DNA of 64,000 bases from CAVXYG01 sp963766005 (GTDB lineage Bacteria; Actinomycetota; Actinomycetes; S36-B12; GCA-2699445): assembly GCA_963766005.1 (NCBI GenBank), contig CAVXYG010000014.1, forward strand, positions 199,160 to 263,159, in the 5' to 3' direction. Positions 1 to 7,458 of the stretch are shown here, in pieces. Each line of letters opens with the position of its first letter. Position 1 is the first letter of the stretch. The notes below the pieces were generated by a model. The model was not told the DNA's origin. It saw only the letters and a list, made by a program, of their open reading frames with translations, and did no database searches. Made by a program: the position numbers and the translations under genes.

Positions 1-286
1 TTCGGAGGTTCTCCGACGGTGGTGGGGCGGCTGGTCGGGAGGTGGTGCGGCGATCTTCCGAAGTGCTGCGCCGGGGTGTCCACGCCGGGGCTTCGGAGGT
101 TCTCCGACGGTGGTGGGGGGCTGGTCGGGAGGTGGTGCGGCGATCTTCCGAAGTGCTGCGCCGGGGTGTCCACGCCGGGGCTTCGGAGGTTCTCCGACGG
201 TGGTGGGGGGCTGGTCGGGAGGTGGTGCGGCGATCTTCCGAAGTGCTGCGCCGGGGTGTCCACGCCGGGGCTTCGGAGGTTCTCCA
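1..286. repeat. 90-bp tandem repeat, three copies plus a partial fourth
   Basis: Units start at 1, 92 and 182, and a truncated unit starts at 272 and ends near 286. The first unit is 91 bp because of one extra base; the next two are 90 bp and look identical. Each unit contains a short inverted pair (CCGAAG and CTTCGG) about 30 bases apart. Because 90 is a multiple of three, long forward reading frames stay open through it, including one fused in frame to the downstream glucosidase. That is best seen as chance: the encoded Gly/Arg/Cys-rich text resembles no domain. The left edge is cut by the window, so the true copy number is unknown. Confidence 0.9.
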
Positions 287-434
287 CGGCGAGCCTGCGG
301 CGTGGAGCAGCATCTGCGGAGGGACGCCGTGCGGCTCGATGTTGGCGAAGGAACCGATCGCTGCGAACCGTGAGTCGAGCACCCGAGCGCAGTCCTTCGC
401 GGGTTGAGTGGGGGCGACACCGCGGCCAGACAAC
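287..434. other. Non-coding stretch between the repeat and the glucosidase promoter
   Basis: No gene is supported here. The frame fused to the glucosidase is open, but it encodes no recognisable domain and continues repeat-derived sequence. Confidence 0.5.
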
Positions 435-440
435 TACGCT
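435..440 (+). promoter_or_regulatory. Leaderless -10 element (TACGCT) of the glucosidase gene
   Basis: TACGCT ends 7 bases before the ATG at 448. Transcription would start at or next to the start codon. No ribosome binding site is visible upstream of that ATG. No convincing -35 was found. Confidence 0.55.
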
Positions 441-447
441 GGCCCCC

Positions 448-2040
448 ATGAACCATGAGTCCCACTGGTGGCGAAACGCCGTGGTGTATCAGATCTACCC
501 ACGCTCGTTCGCCGACGGCGACGGCGACGGGACGGGCGATCTCAAGGGCATCACCGAGCACATGGACTACCTGGCCGCGCTTGGGGTCGACGCCCTGTGG
601 CTGGGGCCGTTCTTCAAGTCCCCGCAGGTCGACCACGGCTACGACGTGTCCGACTACCGCGAGGTCGACCCACTGTTCGGTACCCTGGCCGACTTCGATG
701 CCCTGATCGCGGCCGCGCACGACCGCGGGATCCGCGTCACCGTTGACTTCGTGCCGAACCACACCTCTGACCAACATGCCTGGTTTCAGGAGGCGGTGGC
801 CGCCGGGCGCGGCAGCCCGGAGCGCGACCGCTACCTCTTCCTCGACGGCGCTGGCCCCGAGGGCGAGCTGCCGCCGAACAACTGGAAGAGCGTGTTCGGC
901 GGCCCGTCGTGGACGCGGGTCCCCGACGGCCAGTGGTACTACCACCTGTTCGCCCGCGAGCAGCCAGACCTCAACTGGCGCAACCCCGAGGTCCTCGAGG
1001 AGTTCGTCGACGTCTTGAAGTTCTGGCTCGATCGCGGCGTCGACGGCTTCCGGATCGATGTTTCCGACGCGTTGATCAAGGATGTCGACTTCCCGGACAC
1101 CGAAAGCGGCGAGCCGCTCATCCCCAAGGACGAGTCCTCGGGCGTGCACGACATCTACCGCGCCTTCCGGCGCCTCTTCGACTCCTACGACCACGATCCG
1201 ATGGCCGTCATCGAGACCGGCGCCCCGGACGAGGTCGTCGCACTCTTCCTGCGGCCCGACGAGATGCAGTTGGCCTTCAACTTCCGCTTCGTGAAGGCAG
1301 GTTGGCAGGCCGATCGGCTCAGACTGGCGATCGATGAGTCGATGGCCGCCAACGCCGAGGTGGGCGCACCGACCACGTGGGTCATCGACAACCACGACAC
1401 GCCTCGTTCGGTGACACGCTACGGGGCGATGGTCGAACTTGCAGGGGAGTACGTTCCAGGCACCATGAACACCGGGCCGGACGGCGAAGTCGATATCGAG
1501 CTCGGGCTGAGGCGCAGTCGCGCGATGGCGCTGCTGCTGCTGGCGCTGCCGGGTTCGGCCTACCTGTACAACGGCCAGGAGTTGGGGCTGGAGAACATCG
1601 ACGACCTGCCCGAGGACGTGCTGCAGGACCCGATCTGGGAGCGGTCCGGGCACACCAATCGCGGCCGGGATGGCTGCCGGATACCGATGCCGTGGTCCGG
1701 GCAGGCGCCTCCGTTCGGTTTCACGACCGCCGAGCCGTGGCTGCCGGTGCCGCAGCGCTGGGTGGCCAAGACGGTGGAGCGGCAGGAGCAGGACCCCGAC
1801 TCCTTGCTGGCCGTCTATCGCCGCGCCATCCTCGCCCGGCGCTCACTGCCGGGCGAGGAAATGCAGTGGCTGCCCGATGGCCCAGACGTCCTGCACTTCC
1901 GACGCGGTCCGGTGGAGGTCCTGGTGAATCTCGGTGAGGAGCCGGCGGTGCTGCCCAGCGGTCGGATCGTCGTTGCGAGCGAGCCCGTTGCGGATCGCCT
2001 CCTGCCGACCGACGCTGCCGCGTGGGTGGAGACCGTCTGA
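448..2040 (+). CDS. GH13 alpha-glucosidase family protein
   Basis: A 530-residue enzyme of glycoside hydrolase family 13, most like bacterial alpha-glucosidase or oligo-1,6-glucosidase, which release glucose from short alpha-glucans in the cytoplasm. No signal peptide is seen. The N-terminal WWRNAVVYQIYPRSF is typical of the family. The four conserved regions are present: DFVPNHTS (about 100-107), GFRIDVSDA with nucleophile Asp204, VIETGAP with acid/base Glu256, and VIDNHDTPR with stabilising Asp317. An open frame continues upstream to base 19 through the tandem repeat. I reject that extension because homology begins at this ATG and a -10 hexamer lies just before it. The exact substrate (maltose, isomaltose or trehalose-related) cannot be fixed from sequence. 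Confidence 0.9.
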   Translation: MNHESHWWRNAVVYQIYPRSFADGDGDGTGDLKGITEHMDYLAALGVDALWLGPFFKSPQVDHGYDVSDYREVDPLFGTLADFDALIAAAHDRGIRVTVDFVPNHTSDQHAWFQEAVAAGRGSPERDRYLFLDGAGPEGELPPNNWKSVFGGPSWTRVPDGQWYYHLFAREQPDLNWRNPEVLEEFVDVLKFWLDRGVDGFRIDVSDALIKDVDFPDTESGEPLIPKDESSGVHDIYRAFRRLFDSYDHDPMAVIETGAPDEVVALFLRPDEMQLAFNFRFVKAGWQADRLRLAIDESMAANAEVGAPTTWVIDNHDTPRSVTRYGAMVELAGEYVPGTMNTGPDGEVDIELGLRRSRAMALLLLALPGSAYLYNGQELGLENIDDLPEDVLQDPIWERSGHTNRGRDGCRIPMPWSGQAPPFGFTTAEPWLPVPQRWVAKTVERQEQDPDSLLAVYRRAILARRSLPGEEMQWLPDGPDVLHFRRGPVEVLVNLGEEPAVLPSGRIVVASEPVADRLLPTDAAAWVETV

Positions 2041-2101
2041 TCGTGGAATACCTGCCTACTCCGTGGGGTTGATGCATGAAAGCTCAACGAACGGAGCATG
2101 A

Positions 2102-2677
2102 ATGCCTATCGACGCCATCGCTCAGCGCCGCAGCCCTCGCGCATTCGACCCTGACGCTGCGCTTGCGGAGGGCGAGCTCACCGAGCTGCTGGAAGCGGCG
2201 CGCTGGGCCCCCAGCGCGCACAACCGCCAGCCGTGGGCGTTCCTGGTCGGCCGCCGCGGGGATGCGAGCTTCCAGCGCATCGCTGGCACCCTGATGGACA
2301 GCAACCGGCGCTGGGCGCCGAAGGCGTCGGCGCTGCTGGTGGCTATGGTCGACAACGAGCACGCCGCGGCCGCGACGTCCCCCGGTCGCGCCTATGAGTT
2401 GGGTCTCGCCGTCGGCCAGTTGGGAGTGCAGGCGGAGGCGATGGGCCTGATCACCCACCAGATGGCCGGCTTCCGCTCCGACGAGCTCAGTGCGGCGTTC
2501 GCGTTGCCAGCAGCATTGCGACCGATGGTGGTCATCGCGGTCGGTCGACCCGGCGATCCGGACCGGCTTCCCGAGGATCTGCGCCTGCGCGAGCGCGCCG
2601 CACGGGTGCGACGTCCCCTGGGGCAGTGGGTATCGACCGAGGAACGGGACGACGCCCTGGCCGTGCCGGCCGCGTGA
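2102..2677 (+). CDS. Nitroreductase family protein
   Basis: A 191-residue FMN-dependent oxidoreductase of the nitroreductase fold. Family signs are the N-terminal RRSPRAFDPD (FMN phosphate-contacting Arg), the WAPSAHNRQPWAF segment near residues 38-50, and a C-terminal GRPGDP motif. Such enzymes reduce quinones, flavins or nitro compounds with NAD(P)H; the physiological substrate is unknown. GGAG lies a few bases before the start. A competing ATG at 2097 is out of frame. The gene follows the glucosidase by about 60 bases and may be co-transcribed. Confidence 0.88.
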   Translation: MPIDAIAQRRSPRAFDPDAALAEGELTELLEAARWAPSAHNRQPWAFLVGRRGDASFQRIAGTLMDSNRRWAPKASALLVAMVDNEHAAAATSPGRAYELGLAVGQLGVQAEAMGLITHQMAGFRSDELSAAFALPAALRPMVVIAVGRPGDPDRLPEDLRLRERAARVRRPLGQWVSTEERDDALAVPAA

Positions 2678-2737
2678 TCATGGGGCGAATGATGAGTGAA
2701 TTCTGCCGCCAATCCCTACTCGGCGGGTCAGGCCCGA

Positions 2738-2743
2738 CATAAT
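2738..2743 (+). promoter_or_regulatory. Leaderless -10 element (CATAAT)
   Basis: CATAAT, one mismatch from TATAAT, ends 6 bases before the ATG at 2750. This supports that ATG over the upstream in-frame ATG at 2696. Confidence 0.65.
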
Positions 2744-2749
2744 GGCCGC

Positions 2750-3409
2750 ATGACCGTCGCTGACCCGATCATGCGGGGACACCTCGAGCACGTGGTCAAC
2801 GCGCTGGTGAACGAGACCAATGGATCGGTCAGGAGGAGCGCGATTCGTGAGGTTGTCTACGACGCCTACGAAGAGATCGCGCCGGGGGCCAAGTTCGAGC
2901 AGTTCATCCCCATTCTGGCGATGCGCCAGGCGCGCCTGCTGCTGAAAGCCAAGGAGTACTCGCAGGGCAGGAAGCCCAAGGACTTCACCGGGGTCCTGCT
3001 CGTCTGCGGGACGAATGCGGGACGGTCGCAAGTGGCTGCCGCACTCCTGCGCTTCTACGCCCCGGGCCGGCTGGATGTCGTGTCCGCCGGTCAGGATCCC
3101 GCTGAGGAGACCAACCCGGAGGTCATCGCCTTCATGCGGGAGAGGGGCGTCGAGCTCACCGACTACCCGAAGCGGCTCCGGCCGGAGTTCGTCGATCTGG
3201 CCGACTACATCATTTTCGTCGGATCGAACGACGCCGAGGTCCCGGCGGACAAGGACACCGAGCGCTGGCCGATCCCCCACATGACTGGGCTGGACCGCGC
3301 GGAGATGCGCGAGGCGATTATCGGGATCGATACCCGCGTCCGGGCCTTCCTCGCCCGCGTTCTGCCGGAGGCGAAGATCCCGCCGTCGATATTCGAGCGT
3401 CGCGCGTAA
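2750..3409 (+). CDS. ArsC-like low-molecular-weight phosphatase with N-terminal helical domain
   Basis: A 219-residue protein in two parts. Residues 1-80 are helical and match the three-helix N-terminal domain found in actinobacterial arsenate reductase-like proteins. From about residue 82 there is a low-molecular-weight tyrosine phosphatase fold with the P-loop VCGTNAGRSQ (Cys-X5-Arg). Family members are arsenate reductases coupled to thioredoxin or mycothiol, or protein phosphatases. No arsB/acr3 or arsR gene is nearby, so an arsenic role is only possible. The start is set by the leaderless promoter at 2738. It converges on the transglycosylase gene downstream. Confidence 0.82.
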   Translation: MTVADPIMRGHLEHVVNALVNETNGSVRRSAIREVVYDAYEEIAPGAKFEQFIPILAMRQARLLLKAKEYSQGRKPKDFTGVLLVCGTNAGRSQVAAALLRFYAPGRLDVVSAGQDPAEETNPEVIAFMRERGVELTDYPKRLRPEFVDLADYIIFVGSNDAEVPADKDTERWPIPHMTGLDRAEMREAIIGIDTRVRAFLARVLPEAKIPPSIFERRA

Positions 3410-3495
3410 GGACGCCGAAGCAGTCGAGCTCGATCCTCCCGCGCAGCACCGTTCCCGGACCTGGAGGACGAGGTCCGCCCCCTGCCCCGCTCGTG

Positions 3496-4691
3496 CTAGT
3501 CCGCAGCGCCGGCTGTGGCGTCGGCCGTGGCTGTCTGAGGGGGCGCTGGGTCCTTCGGCGTGGCCGTCGGTGCCTGGTCGGTCGGTGTTGCCCGAGTCGC
3601 TCCGCTCGGCGACGGCGTTGCGGTGGTGGCCCCGGCGGGTTCGGTCGGCCGACCGGTCGTCGCCGCTGATGGTGCGGGCGTGCCGGGTGTCGCCGTGGCC
3701 GTTGGGCTCGGTGCCTGCGCCGTCGGGGACGCCGCCGGTGCTGAGGGGCTGGCAGTCGGCGTGGTCGCCGTGTCGGCCTGGGGGTGGCCGTCGGGGACGC
3801 AGCCGGTGCTGAGGGGCTGGCGGTCGGCGTGGTCGCTGGTGTCGGCCTGGGGGTGGCGGCCGCGGACGGCGACGGGGTGGGCGGCTTCGGCGTCGGGATC
3901 GTGGCGCCCGGTGATGGCTGAGTGCGGCTGAGGTCGACGGTGCCCGGCAGCCCGCGCTCGTCGTAGCGGCCGTTCATGGGGCCGGGGGTGCTGCTGTACA
4001 GGCCGGCGACGATGCCGGTTTTGTATGCGCAGACCCAGGGTGCCCAGCCGCGGTTGTCGTAGATGGTGCGGGCGGCGCGGACGTTGGTCTCGGCGTCGAG
4101 GGCGAGCTGCTGGGCCTCGGCGGTGGTGGTGAAGGCGGCGCCGATGCGGCGCAGGCCGCCCTGGAGGGTGCCGCCGTCGTTGAGCTGGAAGACCCCCCAG
4201 TCGGTGGTGCCGTTGCTGTTGGTGGCGCCGACGGCGTTGGAGTGGCCGGATTCGCAGCGCGCCACCGCCATCGCATTGCCGACCTGATCGGTCGGGAAGT
4301 GCTCGACGACGAGGGCGAGGACTGCCTCGGTGTGGATGCTCGGGCCTGGTCGGTAGGCGATCTTCAGGACAGCCTCGCTGTCCGGGGTCGGCCCAGTCGA
4401 GGTCGTCTCGGGAGCGGGCGTCTCCTCCTCACCGGGTACGGCCGAGGCGCTCGGCGAGGGTGTCGTCTCACCCGCGAGCCGGACCCTGGGCGGGTACTCC
4501 GGCACGTCCACCGCGGCTTGGGCCGACAGCAGCCTCTCGCCGGCCGAGGTCGCCGCCTCCGCGGTCATGCCAGTGCCATTCGGCGCGTTCGGGTCGCCCA
4601 ACTCGGTCGAGGCGAAGGCCGTCGTGGCCATCAGCGCCAGACCGGCGCTGATGATGAGGCCGCGGTGCGCCGAGCGTCGCGCGCTATCCAA
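3496..4691 (-). CDS. Secreted lytic transglycosylase-like protein, copy 1 (frameshifted tail)
   Basis: The start is a TTG at 4691 with GGAGG six bases upstream; it gives MDSARRSAHRGLIIS and a signal peptide ending near TTAFAS. A Thr/Pro/Ser linker follows, then an SLT-type transglycosylase domain with ARCESGHSNAVGA (catalytic Glu) and WGVFQLNDGG. This domain cleaves peptidoglycan glycan strands outside the membrane. A Pro/Thr/Ala-rich tail follows. The frame breaks inside a 68/69-bp tandem duplication in the tail (near 3769). If one base is restored, the tail continues as Pro/Ala/Thr-rich sequence to a TAG at 3496-3498. Left uncorrected, it reads as an Arg-rich stretch past 3318. A 343-bp core is identical to the paralogue upstream. 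A sequencing slip and a real phase switch are both possible. Confidence 0.75.
3721..3857. repeat. 68/69-bp imperfect tandem duplication in the transglycosylase tail
   Basis: Copy 1 is 3721-3788 (68 bp) and copy 2 is 3789-3857 (69 bp). They differ at a few bases, and copy 1 lacks one base near 3769. Sixty-nine bases equal 23 codons, so the missing base alone breaks the reading frame on the minus strand. Confidence 0.9.
3949..4291. repeat. 343-bp block identical to 5332-5674 (copy A)
   Basis: I compared this segment line by line with 5332-5674 and found no difference across 343 bases; offset is 1383. Both flanks diverge at once. It encodes the transglycosylase catalytic core in both genes. Confidence 0.92.
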
Positions 4692-5003
4692 AGGTCGCCT
4701 CCGCTGCAGTGCGTTCCAGAACCCTGACACGCGGGCGGGGCAATGGCAACAGGGCGAGCGGCCGACAGACGAGTTGCTCGGGATTGCGGTGACAGACGCG
4801 AAACGGCGTGGCACCCGCGGTGCGGCCGGCGTCCCCGGCAGCAACGACGCACGCCCGCACGCCCGCACGCCCGCACGCCACGAAGGGGCGGAGCAGGCTA
4901 CGGGTCGGATCGCCGGGGAGGGATGGCTGGGACAGCGGTGATCCTGCCGAGTCCGCCCTGCCCGAGCTGCGGCCCTCCATGGAGCGCTGCACCTGCGCCG
5001 CTG
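4692..5003. other. Intergenic stretch between the two transglycosylase genes
   Basis: No gene is supported. It contains the GGAGG ribosome site of copy 1, an octanucleotide repeat at 4849-4880, and open frames that look like GC-rich background. One minus-strand frame here continues a Pro/Thr-rich reading of the copy 2 tail, so copy 2 could end here instead if its tail is frameshifted. Confidence 0.5.
4849..4880. repeat. Octanucleotide repeat GCACGCCC, about four copies
   Basis: Copies start at 4849, 4857 and 4865, with a nearly complete fourth at 4873. It lies upstream of transglycosylase copy 1. Confidence 0.85.
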
Positions 5004-5972
5004 CTACTGCCCGGCCGGCTCGTCCTGCGCCAGCGGCGGAGTAGCCGGCGCGGGCTCTGGGAGCGCGTTCGGTAGCCACTCGGGGCTCGGGCTCGGGTGC
5101 CGGAGTCGGTGTTGGCGCAGCCGGCGTCGGTGTCGGAGGAGTCGGAGGAGCCGGTGTCGGAGGAGTCGGAGTCGCGGAGCCGGAGTCGGTGGAGCCGGCG
5201 CGGGCGTGGGCCGCGGCGTCACAGGGGCCGAGGGCCCAGGCGATGACGGACGGGGTGTCGCGGAGACCGGCTGCGGCGTGGCGGCTACGTCGGCTTGCTG
5301 GACGGCAGGGGCCGTGAACGGGGTGGTGCTGAGCCCGCGCTCGTCGTAGCGGCCGTTCATGGGGCCGGGGGTGCTGCTGTACAGGCCGGCGACGATGCCG
5401 GTTTTGTATGCGCAGACCCAGGGTGCCCAGCCGCGGTTGTCGTAGATGGTGCGGGCGGCGCGGACGTTGGTCTCGGCGTCGAGGGCGAGCTGCTGGGCCT
5501 CGGCGGTGGTGGTGAAGGCGGCGCCGATGCGGCGCAGGCCGCCCTGGAGGGTGCCGCCGTCGTTGAGCTGGAAGACCCCCCAGTCGGTGGTGCCGTTGCT
5601 GTTGGTGGCGCCGACGGCGTTGGAGTGGCCGGATTCGCAGCGCGCCACCGCCATCGCATTGCCGACCTGATCGGCTGGGAAGTGCTGCTTCACCAGGGCG
5701 AGCACCTGGGAGGTGCCGACCGACGCGCTGGCCTGCACCACCGCGGCGACGGCCGCAGCGGGATCAGCTGCGGGGATCGGCGCGGGCTCCGGCTCCGGGT
5801 TGGGCAGCAGTGCTCCGAGCATGCTGAGGGTGTGCGAGGGAGTGCTGGCGTACGCTAGCGACGTCTCCGTCGGTGCGGATCCAGCCGCTCCGGTGAGGAG
5901 CGCGACCGCAATCACAGCGATGGCGACGCCGCTGGCCAACCCTGCCCGGGCAGCGTCGTGTGGTTTCTCCAT
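5004..5972 (-). CDS. Secreted lytic transglycosylase-like protein, copy 2
   Basis: A 322-residue paralogue of the 3496-4691 gene. GGGAGGGG lies just before the ATG at 5972. Residues 1-45 form a signal peptide or anchor (MEKPHDAARAGLASG followed by a long hydrophobic run). A Pro/Ala linker leads to the SLT-type domain with the ARCESGHS catalytic motif, and a Pro/Thr-rich tail follows. Within the tail a short Arg/Leu/His-rich run (bases about 5080-5180) reads as Pro/Thr repeats in another frame, so one or two small indels are likely there too. The final residues (PSPSPEWLPNALPEPAP) look natural. Role: extracytoplasmic peptidoglycan cleavage, by homology. Confidence 0.78.
   Translation of the reverse strand: MEKPHDAARAGLASGVAIAVIAVALLTGAAGSAPTETSLAYASTPSHTLSMLGALLPNPEPEPAPIPAADPAAAVAAVVQASASVGTSQVLALVKQHFPADQVGNAMAVARCESGHSNAVGATNSNGTTDWGVFQLNDGGTLQGGLRRIGAAFTTTAEAQQLALDAETNVRAARTIYDNRGWAPWVCAYKTGIVAGLYSSTPGPMNGRYDERGLSTTPFTAPAVQQADVAATPQPVSATPRPSSPGPSAPVTPRPTPAPAPPTPAPRLRLLRHRLLRLLRHRRRLRQHRLRHPSPSPEWLPNALPEPAPATPPLAQDEPAGQ
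5332..5674. repeat. 343-bp block identical to 3949-4291 (copy B)
   Basis: Second copy of the identical core of the transglycosylase pair. The segments outside it differ strongly, which points to recent gene conversion or a conserved cassette. Confidence 0.92.
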
Positions 5973-6157
5973 GTCCCCTCCCGATCTTGAGTATGGGAGA
6001 CAACTGCGACATTCATGAAATCGTGCTGGGATGTGGCCGGGCGGTGGCTCTCCGGGCCCGCAGCGGTGGGATCGGAGGGGTTGGACCAGTACCGAGCGCC
6101 CGCCGGCGTCGCGGCTCGCTCGGAACGCCATGCCGTGATCGGATCGAGGGAGAAGGG

Positions 6158-6244
6158 CGGTGGCGGTGGGATTCGAACCCACGGTGGAGTTGCCCCCACA
6201 CACGCTTTCGAGGCGTGCTCCTTTGGCCGCTCGGACACGCCACC
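6158..6244 (-). tRNA. tRNA-Ser (anticodon CGA)
   Basis: Read on the minus strand, the acceptor stem pairs GGTGGCG with CGCCACC. The T-loop GGTTCGAATCC is present, the anticodon loop is CTCGAAA and there is a long variable arm. The discriminator base is G. CCA is not encoded. Confidence 0.95.
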
Positions 6245-6282
6245 GCCTATGAGGGTACCTGTCCGGTGAGTCGGCTGGGAAA

Positions 6283-6756
6283 TCACACCCCGCCGCGGCG
6301 CTCGGCGAAGAAGGTCTGCAGCGCGGCACGGCATTCGGCCTCAAGAACACCGCCCACGACCTCACAGCGGTGCGGCAGTCGAGGATCCCGCAACAGGTCG
6401 AAGTGCGAGCCAGCGGCACCGTAGTCCGCGTTCCAGGCTCCGAAGACCACGCGAGACACGCGGGCCGCACCGGCGGCACCGGCACACATCGGGCACGGCT
6501 CGAGGGTGACGGCCAGCGTGCAGCCGTCCAGCCGCCAGGTCGCCAGCGCGGCCGCAGCCTCCCGCAGCGCAACGACTTCGGCATGGGCGGTGGGATCGTG
6601 CCGAAGGGCGCGCTGGTTCCATCCCCGCCCGATCACCGCGCCCGCGGCATCCAGGACGACCGCGGCGACGGGGATGTCTGCCGCATCCGAGCCGTGCTCG
6701 GCGAGCACGCCCAACGCCGTCCGCACTGCGTGTTGCGCCTCCGGTGTCGCGTGCAC
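6283..6756 (-). CDS. tadA: tRNA-specific adenosine deaminase
   Basis: A 157-residue member of the cytidine/deoxycytidylate deaminase fold. The zinc motifs are HAEVVAL (His and proton-shuttle Glu) and PCPMCAGA (two Cys), with ARVSRVVFGAWN after them as in TadA. It converts A34 to inosine in the tRNA-Arg wobble position, an essential step in decoding. The GTG at 6756 is chosen because the -10 hexamer GATACT ends 6 bases before it and no ribosome site is seen. It is divergent from upp, and tRNA-Ser lies just downstream. Confidence 0.9.
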   Translation of the reverse strand: MHATPEAQHAVRTALGVLAEHGSDAADIPVAAVVLDAAGAVIGRGWNQRALRHDPTAHAEVVALREAAAALATWRLDGCTLAVTLEPCPMCAGAAGAARVSRVVFGAWNADYGAAGSHFDLLRDPRLPHRCEVVGGVLEAECRAALQTFFAERRGGV

Positions 6757-6762
6757 CAGTCC

Positions 6763-6812
6763 AGTATCCCGCTGCCCGTCGTCCTCGTTGCGGCCGACGG
6801 TGTGGCTAGGCT
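6763..6812. promoter_or_regulatory. Divergent leaderless promoters for tadA (-) and upp (+)
   Basis: On the minus strand GATACT (6768-6763) ends 6 bases before the tadA GTG. On the plus strand TAGGCT (6807-6812) ends 7 bases before the upp ATG. Confidence 0.6.
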
Positions 6813-6819
6813 CCCAGAC

Positions 6820-7458
6820 ATGCGGACGCTCATCGCCGACCACCCGCTCATCGACCACAAGTTGACCCTGCTGCGCGACGAGGCCACGCCGACGCCCGTC
6901 TTCACCGCGCTGGTCGACGAACTGGTGACCCTGCTGGCATACGAGGCCACCCGTGGCCTGACCACGGAACCGATCGAGGTCCGCACGCCGATCATGACGG
7001 CCCGAGGATCGCGGCTGGCCGGGCCCCGGCCGATGGTCGTGCCGATCCTGCGTGCCGGCCTGGGGATGCTGGACGGGATGCGGCGGCTGCTCCCGCAAGC
7101 CGAGGTCGGTTTCTTGGGCATGGTGCGCGACGAGGCATCGCTGGTAGCGCACACCTACGCCGACCGGCTGCCGAGCGATCTCAGCGGACGGCCGGTCTTC
7201 CTGCTCGACCCGATGCTGGCCACGGGCGGCACCCTGGTCGCCGCCATCGAACTGCTGCTGCAGCGCCACGCCCATGACGTGACGGTCATCTGCCTGCTCG
7301 CCTCGCCGGAGGGCCTGCACCGTCTGCAGGACACCTTCGCCGACCGCGGGGTGGGCGTCACCTGCGTGTGCGCGGGACTCGACGCGCGCCTCAACGACCA
7401 GGGGTACATCGTCCCGGGTCTCGGCGATGCCGGCGACCGGCTCTACGGTGTCATCTGA
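6820..7458 (+). CDS. upp: Uracil phosphoribosyltransferase
   Basis: A 212-residue type I phosphoribosyltransferase that makes UMP from uracil and PRPP in pyrimidine salvage. The PRPP loop LLDPMLATGGTL lies near residues 127-138. The uracil-binding C-terminus YIVPGLGDAGDRLYG is intact. Length matches the family (about 208). The start follows a leaderless -10. Its stop overlaps the start of the GH3 gene (TGATG). Confidence 0.95.
   Translation: MRTLIADHPLIDHKLTLLRDEATPTPVFTALVDELVTLLAYEATRGLTTEPIEVRTPIMTARGSRLAGPRPMVVPILRAGLGMLDGMRRLLPQAEVGFLGMVRDEASLVAHTYADRLPSDLSGRPVFLLDPMLATGGTLVAAIELLLQRHAHDVTVICLLASPEGLHRLQDTFADRGVGVTCVCAGLDARLNDQGYIVPGLGDAGDRLYGVI

Noticed and set aside
1..286. CRISPR array
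   Set aside because: Units are contiguous, with no unique spacers and no cas genes.
19..447. N-terminal extension of the glucosidase through the 90-bp repeat
   Set aside because: Homology starts at 448 and a leaderless promoter lies at 435-440.
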